A stretch of 64,000 nucleotides of DNA from an uncultured Pelagibacteraceae bacterium (GCA_902571055.1 CACGAM010000002.1:62001-126000); one strand, 5' to 3'. Positions 8,262-18,390 are shown, numbered from the stretch's first letter. Program-made: numbers and translations. The notes: generated by a model from the letters alone, not told the origin.

Positions 8262-8852
8262 ATGCATCCTGAACTATTGTCACTTTTTTTATTTATGCTT
8301 GGTACAGGATGTTCTCCTGGACCCAATAACATAGTTGCATCCTACTCTGGTTTCAATTTTGGTATAATGAAAACCATACCACATATGCTTGGAGTAATAC
8401 TTGGATTTACAATGATGGTAAGTGTTTTAAATTTTGGACTAATAAATATATTTAAAATATATCCTTTGCTTCAAGAAATTTTAAAAATCTCAGGATCTAT
8501 TTTTTTAGTTTATCTTGCTTATAAAATTTCATTTTCAAAAAATATTGACAAAGAACAAAAGCAAAATCCTGTAAAATTTTTTGAAACTTTTTTGTTTCAA
8601 TTTTTAAATCCTAAAGGTGTAATTGTAGGAATAATATGTGTTTCAACATATGTAGAAAGTGGGGTAAATTTTCTAAATCATTCTATATGGGTTATTAGTA
8701 TTTCTTTTATTTGTGCTATAATAAGTATCAATTTTTGGACTTTAATAGGTAAATTTTTAAGGAAATTTGCGACAAATGAAAAATTTATTAAGTTGTTTAA
8801 TTATGCTATGTCAGTGCTTCTATTAGGTTGCATAGCAACATTTTATTATTAA
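8262..8852 (+). CDS. LysE/RhtB family exporter
   Basis: This 196-residue membrane protein has about six hydrophobic segments and the family signature near the N terminus (GCSPGPNNIVASYSG). A central basic/hydrophobic part contains FLFQFLNPKGVIVG, the typical NPK motif of LysE/RhtB exporters. The family exports amino acids and related metabolites across the inner membrane; the substrate cannot be read from sequence. It sits between csaA and acnA with two- to four-base spacing, so it is likely co-transcribed with both. Confidence 0.88.
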   Translation: MHPELLSLFLFMLGTGCSPGPNNIVASYSGFNFGIMKTIPHMLGVILGFTMMVSVLNFGLINIFKIYPLLQEILKISGSIFLVYLAYKISFSKNIDKEQKQNPVKFFETFLFQFLNPKGVIVGIICVSTYVESGVNFLNHSIWVISISFICAIISINFWTLIGKFLRKFATNEKFIKLFNYAMSVLLLGCIATFYY

Positions 8853-8854
8853 TT

Positions 8855-11524
8855 ATGAAACCGAGAAATAAAAATTCTTACAACTCTTTAAAATCTATGA
8901 AAGTAGATGGGAGTGATTATAAATATTATTCAATATCAGAGGCAGAAAAAAATGGCTTAGCAGGAGTATCTAAATTACCTAAATCACTCAAAGTTTTATT
9001 AGAGAATTTACTAAGATATGAGGATGATGTTTCTGTAACTAAGTCACAAATACAAGCTATTCATGAATGGTTAAAAAATAAAAAGTCAAAAACTGAGATT
9101 GCATATAGACCTGCTAGAGTTTTGCTTCAGGATTATACAGGTATTCCTGCTGTTGCCGACTTAGCAGCAATGAGAGAAGCTGTAAAAGAAAAGAAGAAAG
9201 ACCCAGGCGCTATAAACCCGCTATCCACAGTAGATCTTGTAATTGATCACTCGGTTCAAGTCGATAAGTTCGCGAATAAAAATTCTTTTGAAAAAAATGT
9301 TGACATAGAGTTCGAGAGAAATGGAGAAAGATATTCCTTTTTAAAATGGGGACAGCAAGCATTTAACAATTTTAGAATAGTCCCTCCTGGAACTGGAATA
9401 TGTCACCAAGTAAATCTTGAATATTTATCAAAAGTTGTTTGGAGTGAAGAGTTTGATGGCACAAAATATTTATTTCCTGATACATTGGTGGGTACTGACA
9501 GTCACACCACAATGGTAAATGGTTTATCGGTCCTAGGTTGGGGAGTAGGAGGTATTGAAGCTGAAGCAGGTATGCTTGGACAACCTATATCAATGTTAAT
9601 ACCTGAAGTAATTGGTTTTAATTTATTTAATAAAATGCCAGAGGGCACAACTGCCACAGACTTAGTTTTAACAGTTGTTAAAATGTTAAGAGACAAAGGT
9701 GTAGTTGGTAAATTTGTAGAATTTTACGGCGATGGATTAAAGAATTTAACACTTGCTGATAGAGCAACGATAGCAAATATGGCACCAGAGTACGGGGCTA
9801 CATGTGGTTTTTTTCCAATTGATGATGAAACTCTAAAGTATCTAAAATTTTCAGGAAGAGATGAAAAAACACTAAAAATTGTAGAGAGCTATGCAAAAGA
9901 GCAAGGTTTATGGTCATCCAATGATATCGAATTTTCTGACACAATTTCGCTTGATATGTCCTCAATTGTTCCAACTATTTCTGGACCTAAGAGACCGCAA
10001 GATAAAGTTCTATTAAGTGAGGCTAGTAAGAATTTTACAAAAGTTTTTAATGAAACTACTAAAAGAAAACAGAAAAAATCTTCAAAAGTTAGAAATACTG
10101 ATTATGAAATTTCTGATGGATCAATATTGATTGCAGCAATAACATCTTGCACAAATACATCTAATCCAAATGTATTAATAGGAGCAGGATTATTAGCAAA
10201 AAAGGCGACAGACTTAGGTTTGAAAACTAAGCCTTGGGTTAAAACATCTTTAGCACCTGGCTCACAAGTTGTTACTGATTATTTGGATAAAGCAGGTTTA
10301 AGTAAATATTTAGATGAATTAGGATTTAATTTAGTGGGATATGGTTGTACAACTTGCATTGGTAATTCAGGTCCACTTTCCAATGAAATAGTAGATGCGA
10401 TTGAAAAAGATGATCTCTACACAGTATCAGTATTGTCAGGAAACAGAAATTTTGAGGGAAGAATATCACCTCACATTAAAGCTAACTTTTTAGCCTCACC
10501 TCCTTTAGTTGTTGCGTATGCAATTGCCGGCCATATGGAGGTGGATATTTACAAAGATGCAATCGGCAAAGGTGAAAATGGCCGAGAAATATTTCTAAAA
10601 GATATTTGGCCTAGTAATAAGGAAATAGAGGAAATTTTACAAAGTTCTTTGAGTGCAGACATGTTTGTAAATAGATATTCTAATGTTTTAGAGGGACCAT
10701 CTCAGTGGCAAAAAATTAAGACAGAACCCTCAAGTATTTATAAGTGGGATGAAAGCTCAACATATGTTAAAAAACCACCTTTTTTTGACAACTTACCTGA
10801 TAAACCAGAGGGGTTTAAATCAATTAAAGATGCTAGACCACTTCTAATCCTAGGTGACATGGTCACAACAGATCATATTTCGCCCGCAGGATCCATACAA
10901 AAAGAAAGTCCAACCGGAGAATATTTTATGAAGAACCAAATATTACCAAAAGATTATAATTCTTATGGATCAAGAAGAGGAAACCATGAAGTTATGATGA
11001 GAGGAACGTTTGCAAATATTCGAATTAGAAATGAGATGGCTCCTGGTACAGAGGGAGGATTTACAAAACTTTATCCAGAAAACAAAGTCATGCCAGTTTA
11101 TGATGCGGTGGTAGAATATAAAAAAAGAGGTACAGATTTAGTTGTAATAGGAGGCAAAGAATATGGGACTGGTTCTTCAAGAGATTGGGCAGCAAAAGGC
11201 ACTAAATTATTAGGAATTAAAGTTGTTATAGCAGAAAGTTTTGAAAGGATACATAGATCTAATCTTATAGGTATGGGAATTTTGCCATTACAATTTACTG
11301 ATGGATTTAATAGAAATAAATTAAATTTAATAGGTTCTGAGTTGATAACTATTTTGGACTTCGAAAAGGGAGTTAATCCAACAGATAAAGTTAAGGTAGA
11401 ATTTAAGTATGCTACCGGAGATACGAAAATTATAGAAACAATTTGCAGAATAGATACAAAGAACGAGCTTGAATATTACAAAAATGGAGGAATACTCCAA
11501 TATGTTCTTAGAAACATGATATGA
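8855..11524 (+). CDS. acnA: Aconitate hydratase A
   Basis: The 889-residue enzyme interconverts citrate and isocitrate in the TCA cycle. The [4Fe-4S] cluster ligands are visible in ITSCTNTSNP and YGCTTCIGNSGP, and the C-terminal swivel domain carries YGTGSSRDWAAKG. I placed the start at the ATG at 8855, two bases after the lysE-like stop, because the longer start at 8828 overlaps that gene and adds a non-homologous hydrophobic stretch. Length and order of domains match AcnA/IRP1-type rather than AcnB. The stop overlaps the next start (ATGA). Confidence 0.97.
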   Translation: MKPRNKNSYNSLKSMKVDGSDYKYYSISEAEKNGLAGVSKLPKSLKVLLENLLRYEDDVSVTKSQIQAIHEWLKNKKSKTEIAYRPARVLLQDYTGIPAVADLAAMREAVKEKKKDPGAINPLSTVDLVIDHSVQVDKFANKNSFEKNVDIEFERNGERYSFLKWGQQAFNNFRIVPPGTGICHQVNLEYLSKVVWSEEFDGTKYLFPDTLVGTDSHTTMVNGLSVLGWGVGGIEAEAGMLGQPISMLIPEVIGFNLFNKMPEGTTATDLVLTVVKMLRDKGVVGKFVEFYGDGLKNLTLADRATIANMAPEYGATCGFFPIDDETLKYLKFSGRDEKTLKIVESYAKEQGLWSSNDIEFSDTISLDMSSIVPTISGPKRPQDKVLLSEASKNFTKVFNETTKRKQKKSSKVRNTDYEISDGSILIAAITSCTNTSNPNVLIGAGLLAKKATDLGLKTKPWVKTSLAPGSQVVTDYLDKAGLSKYLDELGFNLVGYGCTTCIGNSGPLSNEIVDAIEKDDLYTVSVLSGNRNFEGRISPHIKANFLASPPLVVAYAIAGHMEVDIYKDAIGKGENGREIFLKDIWPSNKEIEEILQSSLSADMFVNRYSNVLEGPSQWQKIKTEPSSIYKWDESSTYVKKPPFFDNLPDKPEGFKSIKDARPLLILGDMVTTDHISPAGSIQKESPTGEYFMKNQILPKDYNSYGSRRGNHEVMMRGTFANIRIRNEMAPGTEGGFTKLYPENKVMPVYDAVVEYKKRGTDLVVIGGKEYGTGSSRDWAAKGTKLLGIKVVIAESFERIHRSNLIGMGILPLQFTDGFNRNKLNLIGSELITILDFEKGVNPTDKVKVEFKYATGDTKIIETICRIDTKNELEYYKNGGILQYVLRNMI

Positions 11525-12168
11525 ATGATCAAGAATTTGAAATTATAAACAGAGAGACAAAAAAACAAAAAACTATTGATTTTGTAAAGAAAAATAAAAA
11601 TATCTTTTTAGTTTTAATTTTAACGATTATTTTTTGCGTAATAGGTTTCTTTTCTTACGAAATGTACTTAAATAATAAACGTTCAAATTTAGCAAATAAA
11701 TTTAATAATTCTGTAAATTCACATAAAATAGGTAATAATGAAAATATTAAAAACAATATGGTTGAAATCATTAATTCAAATGACAAAACATATTCGCCAT
11801 TGGCTTTATATTACTTGTTAGATAATAATTTAATTTCATCAATAGATGAGATAAACAAATATTTTGATATAATCATATATGAATTAAGCTTAGATCAAAA
11901 TCTAGTAGATCTAAATATATATAAAAAAACTCTTTATAATGCTGATAGTTTAACTGAAAACGAGCTATTAAATATGGTAGAGCCTATTTTAAAAAAAGAA
12001 AACATATGGCAGTCCCATGCTATGTACTTATTAGCTGAATACTATTATTCAAAAGGGGACAAGGAAAAGTCATTAACTTATTATAAATCAATAGTTTCAA
12101 AAACTAATAGCAATTCTGAGATAAAGCTTGAAGCAAGAAAAAGAATTCAAAGAGACTTTAGTGAATAA
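11521..12168 (+). CDS. YfgM-like TPR membrane protein
   Basis: The 215-residue protein has a charged cytoplasmic N terminus, one transmembrane helix at about residues 29-50 (IFLVLILTIIFCVIGFF) and an extracytoplasmic helical domain ending in a TPR-like segment (HAMYLLAEYYYSKGDKEKSLTYYKSIV). This architecture, and its position directly before a BamB-like gene, match the yfgM-bamB arrangement of proteobacteria. YfgM is an ancillary SecYEG and envelope-biogenesis factor. It overlaps acnA by four bases and the next gene by eight. Confidence 0.72.
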   Translation: MNDQEFEIINRETKKQKTIDFVKKNKNIFLVLILTIIFCVIGFFSYEMYLNNKRSNLANKFNNSVNSHKIGNNENIKNNMVEIINSNDKTYSPLALYYLLDNNLISSIDEINKYFDIIIYELSLDQNLVDLNIYKKTLYNADSLTENELLNMVEPILKKENIWQSHAMYLLAEYYYSKGDKEKSLTYYKSIVSKTNSNSEIKLEARKRIQRDFSE

Positions 12169-13459
12169 AAATTTTTATTTAGTTATTTTTTTTATATTTT
12201 TAATCGGTTGCTCAATAGATAATAAAAGTGGGATATGGTCTAAAGATAAAAAAATAAAGTCAGCCAATCAATATAAAGACATAATTTTCGAGGATAATAA
12301 AGAAGTATCACAAGAAATTAATAAAAACATTAAAATTTATCTTAAAGATAAATATACTCTAAATAATAAAAAAAATTATTATAACAATAATACAGGTATT
12401 AAAAATTATGATGGAAATTTAAAACAGATTAAAAAAATTAAATTTTCAAAAATTAAAAACTTTTCTAAATTCAAACCAGATATATTATATTCACATAATA
12501 GTAATATTTATTTTTTTAATAGCAAAGGTACTATTATTAAACTTTCAAAAAATTTGGAGGTAATTTGGGAGAAAAATATTTACTCTAAAAAAGAAAAAAA
12601 ATTAAATCCAATACTAAATCTAGCAATTGAGAAGAATACTCTCATTTTAACGGACAATTTATCAAATTATTATGCTTTGGATATTCTTGATGGAGAATTA
12701 TTATGGAGAAAAACAAATTCAGCGGCTTTTAATTCAGAAATTAAGATAGCAAAAAATAAAATTTTCACAGTTGATTATGACAACATATTAAAATGTTTTT
12801 CTCTAGAGAATGGTAATTTACTTTGGGAATATCAAACTGAAAATACTTTAATAAAATCAACAAAGAAAACATCCTTAGTGCTTGAAGAAAACAAAGTTAT
12901 TTTTTTAAATCATACAGGTGATTTGAATACTCTCGATCAAAATGGAAATCTTATATGGCAAACGCCCACATCTAAATCTATTATTTATGAGGATAGCTTT
13001 ACGAATATGTACTCTGATATTGTTTTAGATAATAATACTATTTATTTTTCAAATAATAAAAATGAATTTTTTGCTATAAGCTTAGATACTGGAACAGTGA
13101 AATGGAGAAAGAAAATAAATTCTAGTATTAGGCCGACTATTACAAAAGATTTAATTATTACAATCGCTGATAATGGTTTTTTAATAATTCTGGATAAAAA
13201 AAATGGCAAATTAGTAAGATCAACTAATATAAAAAAAAAATTTAAAAAAAAAAAATGGGATAGTTTAGTAAATAATGGTTTTTTAGTTGGGAAAAATAAA
13301 ATTTACTTAAGTACAAATGGAAAACTAAATATTATTGACTTATCAGATGGACTATCAAAAAAAATTGTTGATTTAGACAAAAAGTTTATTGCTAGACCAC
13401 ATATTTATGAAAAATCTATGTATATCCTTAGCAGTAATCAAATAATAAAATATAATTAA
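12161..13459 (+). CDS. bamB: BamB-like outer-membrane assembly lipoprotein
   Basis: I start this gene at the GTG at 12161, giving 432 residues that open with a lipoprotein signal (MNKNFYLVIFFIFLIGCS, lipobox LIGC). The rest carries repeated PQQ-like beta-propeller blades, for example ALDILDGELLWR, CFSLENGNLLWEYQ, TLDQNGNLIWQTP, AISLDTGTVKWRKK and ILDKKNGKLVRS. BamB is a scaffold subunit of the BAM complex that inserts outer-membrane beta-barrels. It is very lysine- and asparagine-rich, as its neighbours are. The der GTPase gene that often follows bamB is absent here. Confidence 0.83.
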   Translation: MNKNFYLVIFFIFLIGCSIDNKSGIWSKDKKIKSANQYKDIIFEDNKEVSQEINKNIKIYLKDKYTLNNKKNYYNNNTGIKNYDGNLKQIKKIKFSKIKNFSKFKPDILYSHNSNIYFFNSKGTIIKLSKNLEVIWEKNIYSKKEKKLNPILNLAIEKNTLILTDNLSNYYALDILDGELLWRKTNSAAFNSEIKIAKNKIFTVDYDNILKCFSLENGNLLWEYQTENTLIKSTKKTSLVLEENKVIFLNHTGDLNTLDQNGNLIWQTPTSKSIIYEDSFTNMYSDIVLDNNTIYFSNNKNEFFAISLDTGTVKWRKKINSSIRPTITKDLIITIADNGFLIILDKKNGKLVRSTNIKKKFKKKKWDSLVNNGFLVGKNKIYLSTNGKLNIIDLSDGLSKKIVDLDKKFIARPHIYEKSMYILSSNQIIKYN

Positions 13460-13888
13460 ATGATACTAAAATTTTTAGAAAGCATTGGACGTAAAAAAGT
13501 TGTTTTAGATAGGGGACCATCACATCCAAAATTTCATGAAGCAAAACCATGGATGAATAGATATTATTTGATCTTTAGGCATAGGCCTAAATGGTTCCCA
13601 TTTAATATTTTATTGCATGAAATGTTAGATGACGATCATGGAGAAGGGGTCCATAATCATTTATTCCCTTTCATTACTATAATTTTGAGAGATGGATATT
13701 GGGAAACCCTTAAAACAGGAAGATATTGGAGAAAACCGGGTTATATTGGCTTTAGGTCTGCTAATACATTCCATAGAGTTGATTTAAAACCTGGCACTAA
13801 ACCTTTAACAATTTTTATCTCTGGACCTTATGGTTTACGAAAAGGAAAAAGATCAGAATACGGTATTGATTTTAATAATAAAAAATGA
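13460..13888 (+). CDS. Small cupin-like protein of unknown function
   Basis: The 142-residue soluble protein begins immediately after the bamB-like stop. A central region (HGEGVHNHLFPFITIILRDGYWETL) and a later HRVDLKPGTKPLTIFISGP resemble the two histidine-bearing motifs of a cupin barrel, so metal binding is possible. No specific family comes to mind and the substrate is unknown. Its last bases overlap the yjbQ start as ATGA, suggesting coupled expression. A dioxygenase or isomerase role would be guesswork. Confidence 0.65.
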   Translation: MILKFLESIGRKKVVLDRGPSHPKFHEAKPWMNRYYLIFRHRPKWFPFNILLHEMLDDDHGEGVHNHLFPFITIILRDGYWETLKTGRYWRKPGYIGFRSANTFHRVDLKPGTKPLTIFISGPYGLRKGKRSEYGIDFNNKK

Positions 13889-14304
13889 GGCAAGAGTTCT
13901 TTACTTTAGAATTATTCACAAATGGACAAAAACTTTATGAGTTTACAGAAAATACATTGCATTGGATTAATGATTTAAATTTGAACAATGGTTTGTTAAA
14001 TTTATCGATACAACATACTAGTGCATCCTTAATCGTTCAAGAAAATGCTGACCCAGATGTTAGAATAGACCTAAAAAATTATTTTAATAAATTAGTGCCA
14101 ATGGATGAAAATTTATATATCCATAAATCTGAGGGAAAAGATGACATGCCAGCTCATATAAAATCTGCATTAACAAATAATCAGATATCATTGAGTATTA
14201 AAGATAAAAAACTTTTACTTGGAACCTGGCAAGGTCTGTATTTATTTGAACACAGAACTAGTAAACATAAAAGAAAAATAATACATCATTATTTTGGGGA
14301 TTAA
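13885..14304 (+). CDS. yjbQ: YjbQ / UPF0047 family protein
   Basis: The 139-residue protein matches the UPF0047 (YjbQ) family end to end: LSIQHTSASLIVQENADPDV, the DDMPAHIK motif, and LLLGTWQGLYLFEHR near the C terminus. Family members have a trimeric fold with conserved His residues and have been reported to have weak thiamine-phosphate synthase activity; the physiological role is unsettled. The stop overlaps the convergent photolyase stop through a shared TTAA. Confidence 0.9.
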   Translation: MRQEFFTLELFTNGQKLYEFTENTLHWINDLNLNNGLLNLSIQHTSASLIVQENADPDVRIDLKNYFNKLVPMDENLYIHKSEGKDDMPAHIKSALTNNQISLSIKDKKLLLGTWQGLYLFEHRTSKHKRKIIHHYFGD

Positions 14305-15713
14305 TTTTTTTTCAAAGATTTAAATGCATCTAAGGCTTTTTTTCTAGCCTCTTCATGAATAACAATTGGCTCAGGGTAATCTTTACCTATAACCGTATCA
14401 ATTGATTTTTGATATTTTAAATCTAACTCCCAGGGTTTATGAATATATTTTGATGGATATTTATTTAGTTCTGGAACCCATTTCTTTACATAATCACCAT
14501 TTTTATCAAATTTTTCACCCTGAAGTATTGGATTAAATATACGAAAATATGGAGCAGCATCTGCACCACAACCAGCAACCCATTGCCACTGGGCTACATT
14601 ATTGGCTTCGTTGAAATCTAATAAACAATTTCTAAAGTGCCTTTCTCCCTCTTGCCAATTTATTCTTAGATGTTTGACCAAAAAAGAGCCCACAACCATT
14701 CTAATTCTGTTATGCATCCAACCTGTTTCATACATTTGTCTCATACCTGCGTCTACAATTGGATATCCCGTCAAACCTTTTTTCCAAGCTTCTAAATTCT
14801 TTTTATTTTTTTCCCATGGAAATCTGTCAAATTCTCTTCTTAAATTTCCTTTAAGCATTTGAGGAAAATAATTTATAAGACTATGAGAAAATTCTCTCCA
14901 ACCTAGCTCGTTAAGGTATTTTCTTACTCCAATATTTTTATTAACTTTTGAACATTTTTGCCAGATCGTATTAACATTTATTTGCCCATTTCTAATGTAA
15001 GGAGATAATTTAGACGAACCATTTAAAGAAGGAAAATTTCTATCATTACCGTATTTTGAAATTCTGTCCTTTAAAAAATTTTTTAATTGAACATGGGACT
15101 CCTCCTCTGAGACATTCCAATAATTATCAAATTTTTTGTACCAATTTTTATTTGGTAAAATATTGACAAAAGTATTTTTTGAATTGAATATATTTTTTTT
15201 AGACTTAGCTTTTTGAATTTTTGAACTATCAGATGGAACTTTGTCTAAATAAATTTGTTCTGCATGTCTCCAAAAAGGACTAAATACTTTAAATGGTGTA
15301 CCATCTTTTTTAGTGATTGATTGATATTCATTTAAAACATTACCTTTGAATAACTTATAATGAATTTTATTGTTATTAAGCATTTCAATTATTTTTCTAT
15401 CTAAATTTAATTGTTGTGGTTCGTAAACTTTGTTCCAATATAAATTTATATTTTTACCTTTTAATTTTGAAAAAAAATCAACTTCTTTAGATATAATTAT
15501 TTCTAAATTGATATTGTAAATATTTAAGTTTTTACCAAAGCTTTCTAAAGATTTACTAATCCACCATTTTTGAGCTTCTCTTTTATTGTCAAAAAATTCT
15601 TTATTAAATATATAAATTGCAGATACAGTGTCATGATTTTTACTTGCGTGTATTAATGCAGAATTGTTTTCTAATCTGAAGTCATCCTTGATCCAAACTA
15701 TTCCTACAGTCAT
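14301..15713 (-). CDS. phrB: CPD class I deoxyribodipyrimidine photolyase
   Basis: The 470-residue flavoprotein repairs cyclobutane pyrimidine dimers using blue light. The N-terminal alpha/beta domain (VGIVWIKDDFRLENNSAL) binds the antenna chromophore. The C-terminal helical domain carries FAD and DNA contacts: GMRQMYETGWMHNRIRM, WQWVAGCGADAAPYFRIFNP and QGEKFDKNGDYVKKWVPEL are near-canonical for bacterial class I CPD photolyases. The length matches E. coli PhrB. The start overlaps the upstream dpaL-like stop by four bases, so the two genes are co-transcribed. Confidence 0.96.
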   Translation of the reverse strand: MTVGIVWIKDDFRLENNSALIHASKNHDTVSAIYIFNKEFFDNKREAQKWWISKSLESFGKNLNIYNINLEIIISKEVDFFSKLKGKNINLYWNKVYEPQQLNLDRKIIEMLNNNKIHYKLFKGNVLNEYQSITKKDGTPFKVFSPFWRHAEQIYLDKVPSDSSKIQKAKSKKNIFNSKNTFVNILPNKNWYKKFDNYWNVSEEESHVQLKNFLKDRISKYGNDRNFPSLNGSSKLSPYIRNGQINVNTIWQKCSKVNKNIGVRKYLNELGWREFSHSLINYFPQMLKGNLRREFDRFPWEKNKKNLEAWKKGLTGYPIVDAGMRQMYETGWMHNRIRMVVGSFLVKHLRINWQEGERHFRNCLLDFNEANNVAQWQWVAGCGADAAPYFRIFNPILQGEKFDKNGDYVKKWVPELNKYPSKYIHKPWELDLKYQKSIDTVIGKDYPEPIVIHEEARKKALDAFKSLKKN

Positions 15714-16855
15714 ATTTTTAACCTTTTTTTACCTTTAGAATATAATTTATTGTACAAATTATTATCTACATTACCCTCACAACCAATTAGTAAAACATTA
15801 GAACTTTTATCAAGACCAATTTTTTTCCTAATATTTTTTTGATTGCAAACTGATATTAAGCTTATTACACTTGGAGCCGAACATTCACCTGCAATTATTT
15901 TCTTATCACTAAAAAATTTTTTTGCAAGTAGAGTTACCGCCTCGGGTATTTTATTATCACTAATTGTTAAACAATAATTAGTAGCATCTTTTAAAATTTT
16001 CCATGGAATAAGAGACATTTCATTACATGACATTCCTCCCATAATACTTTCTTTTTTAATTTTAATTTTTGTCATTTTACCGTTTTGTATACTTTTTAAC
16101 ACACAGTCTGCATTATCAGGCTCAATAATAATTATCTTTGGTATTCTTTTAAAATATCTTGCAACACCAGCTACTACGCCTGCAGCCATTCCTCCTACAC
16201 CTGCTTGAAGAAATATGTGCGTAATATATTTATTTGTTTGCACCGATGTTTCTTTTATCATTAACGAGTAACCAGCCATGGTCAACTGAGGAATATATTT
16301 ATAATTTTTTGTTGATACATCTTGAATAATTTTCCAATTATTTTTGATAGATTGCTTTTTACATTCCTTTAAAGAATTTTCATAATTTCCTTTTACCAAA
16401 TGAACATTAGCACCTAGTTTTCTAATTGAGTTAGCTCTATTTTTACTAACGTTTTGACTAACAAATATATTACATTTTAATCCAAGCCTTTTTGCTCCCC
16501 ATGCAACAGACCTTCCATGATTTCCGGCTGTAGCTGAAGATACAATAATTTTTTTGTTATTTTTTGAAATAACTTTTACTGCATAAGCACCGCCTAAAGC
16601 TTTAAAAGATTTTAACCCAAACCTTTTAGACTCGTCTTTATAGAAAACATTTTCCAAATTTAATTCATTTGAGAGTTTATTTAATTTTATTAGAGGAGAC
16701 TTAGAGTATCTATTCCATTTTGATATTGAATAATAGGCTTTATCAATAATAGATTTTGGCAAATGTCTGAGTATTTTTTTTCTACTAAAAAAATACTGTT
16801 TATTAGTTAAAAATTTAGATATTTTCCAATTTTTTAAACTACTTCGTAATTTCAT
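15710..16855 (-). CDS. dpaL: Diaminopropionate ammonia-lyase-like PLP enzyme
   Basis: This 381-residue fold-type II PLP enzyme has its Schiff-base lysine at about residue 85 in GLKSFKALGGAYA, a motif typical of diaminopropionate ammonia-lyase. AGVGGMAAG and a terminal GCEGNVDN form phosphate- and cofactor-binding loops. DpaL converts 2,3-diaminopropionate to pyruvate and ammonia; the related threonine and serine dehydratases are the alternative reading. It heads a two-gene minus-strand operon with the photolyase and is divergent from glpK. Confidence 0.85.
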   Translation of the reverse strand: MKLRSSLKNWKISKFLTNKQYFFSRKKILRHLPKSIIDKAYYSISKWNRYSKSPLIKLNKLSNELNLENVFYKDESKRFGLKSFKALGGAYAVKVISKNNKKIIVSSATAGNHGRSVAWGAKRLGLKCNIFVSQNVSKNRANSIRKLGANVHLVKGNYENSLKECKKQSIKNNWKIIQDVSTKNYKYIPQLTMAGYSLMIKETSVQTNKYITHIFLQAGVGGMAAGVVAGVARYFKRIPKIIIIEPDNADCVLKSIQNGKMTKIKIKKESIMGGMSCNEMSLIPWKILKDATNYCLTISDNKIPEAVTLLAKKFFSDKKIIAGECSAPSVISLISVCNQKNIRKKIGLDKSSNVLLIGCEGNVDNNLYNKLYSKGKKRLKI

Positions 16856-16896
16856 AAATTAATTATTTATATCCAATTATTATTTTAACAATATAC

Positions 16897-16902
16897 TATA
16901 AT
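16897..16902 (+). promoter_or_regulatory. -10 element of glpK, possible leaderless start
   Basis: A perfect TATAAT lies eight bases before the glpK ATG, so transcription would begin at or within a base or two of the start codon. No convincing -35 hexamer sits 16-18 bases upstream. The context is AT-rich, so chance occurrence is a real possibility. Confidence 0.35.
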
Positions 16903-16910
16903 TTATTTTC

Positions 16911-18389
16911 ATGAAAAATTTTATTCTTTCTATTGATCAGGGTACTACATCAACAAGGTCAATACTTTTCGATTTAAAAGGCAAACCAGTATTTGTGTCG
17001 CAAAAAGAATTTAAACAGTATTACCCTAAAGATGGATGGGTTGAACACAATCCTGAGGAAATATGGGTTACTACAAAAAAAGTAATAAAAGAAATTATAA
17101 ATAAAAATAAAAAAATAAAAGGAAATATTTTAACGATAGGGATAACAAATCAAAGAGAGACAACTTTGCTTTGGGATAGCAAAACTGGGAAATGTATTTA
17201 TAACGCAATCGTTTGGCAAGATAGGAGAACTACAAATTTGTGTAATAAACTAAAAAAAAAAGGATTAGAAAATTTAATAAAATCAAGAACAGGTTTACTA
17301 TTAGATCCATATTTCTCAGCTACAAAAATTAAATGGATAATTGAAAATATTCCGTTAGCAAAAGAACTATTAAAAAAAGATAGGTTGTTGTTTGGAACAA
17401 TAGATACGTATTTAATTTGGAAATTAACAAAAGGAAAAATTCATGCTACCGACTCGACAAATGCTTCAAGAACTATGCTTTTTAATATAAAGAAAAATTG
17501 TTGGGACAAAAAAATTTTAAAATTATTAAAAATTCCTGAAAGTATTTTGCCAAATGTAAAAAACTCCGCCGATAACTTTGGGTTTACTAATATATCTATT
17601 ACTAAAAAACCTTACCCAATTAATGGAGTTATCGGTGATCAGCAAGCAGCCGCAGTTGGTCAAAGCTGTTTCCAAAAAGGATCTACAAAGATTACTTTTG
17701 GTACTGGAGCTTTTATTATAATGAATACAGGAAATAAAAAAATAAATTCAAAAAACAAATTATTATCAACTATTTGTTACAGAATTAATAACAGAACAAC
17801 CTTTGCCCTTGAAGGATCAATTTTTATAGCAGGTGCAAGTGTCCAATGGCTTAGAGATAAACTAAAAATTATTAAAAGTGCAAAAATAACCGAAAAAATC
17901 TCAAAAAAACAAATAAATAATAATAACGTCTATCTCGTACCAGCTTTTACAGGTTTAGGAGCGCCTTACTGGAAACCAAATGTTAGAGGAATTTTGACTG
18001 GACTAACTAGAGATACTGGAAGAAATGAAATTATAAGAGCAACTTTAGAATCAGTTGCATATCAAACTTCGGATTTATTAAATGCTATGAAAAAGGATGG
18101 TCTAAAACCTTCCGTCATTAAAGTAGATGGTGGCATGGCGAATAATTATTGGTTCATTCAGTTTTTGACTGATATCTTGAACATTAAAGCATTAAAACCC
18201 AAAGTCTATGAAACAACTTCTTTAGGCGCGGCAGTCATGGCCGGCTATTATATCGGTGTATATAAATCTTTATCAGATATAGCAAGAAATTGGAGATTTG
18301 ATAAAAAATTTGTTCCAAAAATAGTGCATAAAAATAGATTAAAACTATTGAATGGATGGCATCAAGCAATTAGAAAAACCTTAAGGTGA
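16911..18389 (+). CDS. glpK: Glycerol kinase
   Basis: The 492-residue FGGY-family kinase phosphorylates glycerol to sn-glycerol 3-phosphate. The N-terminal phosphate loop DQGTTSTRSILFD, the TNQRETT segment, DSTNASRTMLFN, GDQQAAAVGQ, FGTGAFIIMNTG and VDGGMANNYW follow the GlpK order, and length is close to E. coli GlpK (502). It is followed one base later by a gpsA-like gene, so glycerol 3-phosphate produced here can be oxidised to dihydroxyacetone phosphate. No glycerol facilitator or GlpD is seen nearby. Confidence 0.96.
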   Translation: MKNFILSIDQGTTSTRSILFDLKGKPVFVSQKEFKQYYPKDGWVEHNPEEIWVTTKKVIKEIINKNKKIKGNILTIGITNQRETTLLWDSKTGKCIYNAIVWQDRRTTNLCNKLKKKGLENLIKSRTGLLLDPYFSATKIKWIIENIPLAKELLKKDRLLFGTIDTYLIWKLTKGKIHATDSTNASRTMLFNIKKNCWDKKILKLLKIPESILPNVKNSADNFGFTNISITKKPYPINGVIGDQQAAAVGQSCFQKGSTKITFGTGAFIIMNTGNKKINSKNKLLSTICYRINNRTTFALEGSIFIAGASVQWLRDKLKIIKSAKITEKISKKQINNNNVYLVPAFTGLGAPYWKPNVRGILTGLTRDTGRNEIIRATLESVAYQTSDLLNAMKKDGLKPSVIKVDGGMANNYWFIQFLTDILNIKALKPKVYETTSLGAAVMAGYYIGVYKSLSDIARNWRFDKKFVPKIVHKNRLKLLNGWHQAIRKTLR

Positions 18390-18390
18390 T

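Noticed and set aside
13460-13888. Cupin-type DMSP lyase
   Set aside because: Size is similar, but I cannot find the full set of cupin metal residues and tyrosines expected for a DMSP lyase.
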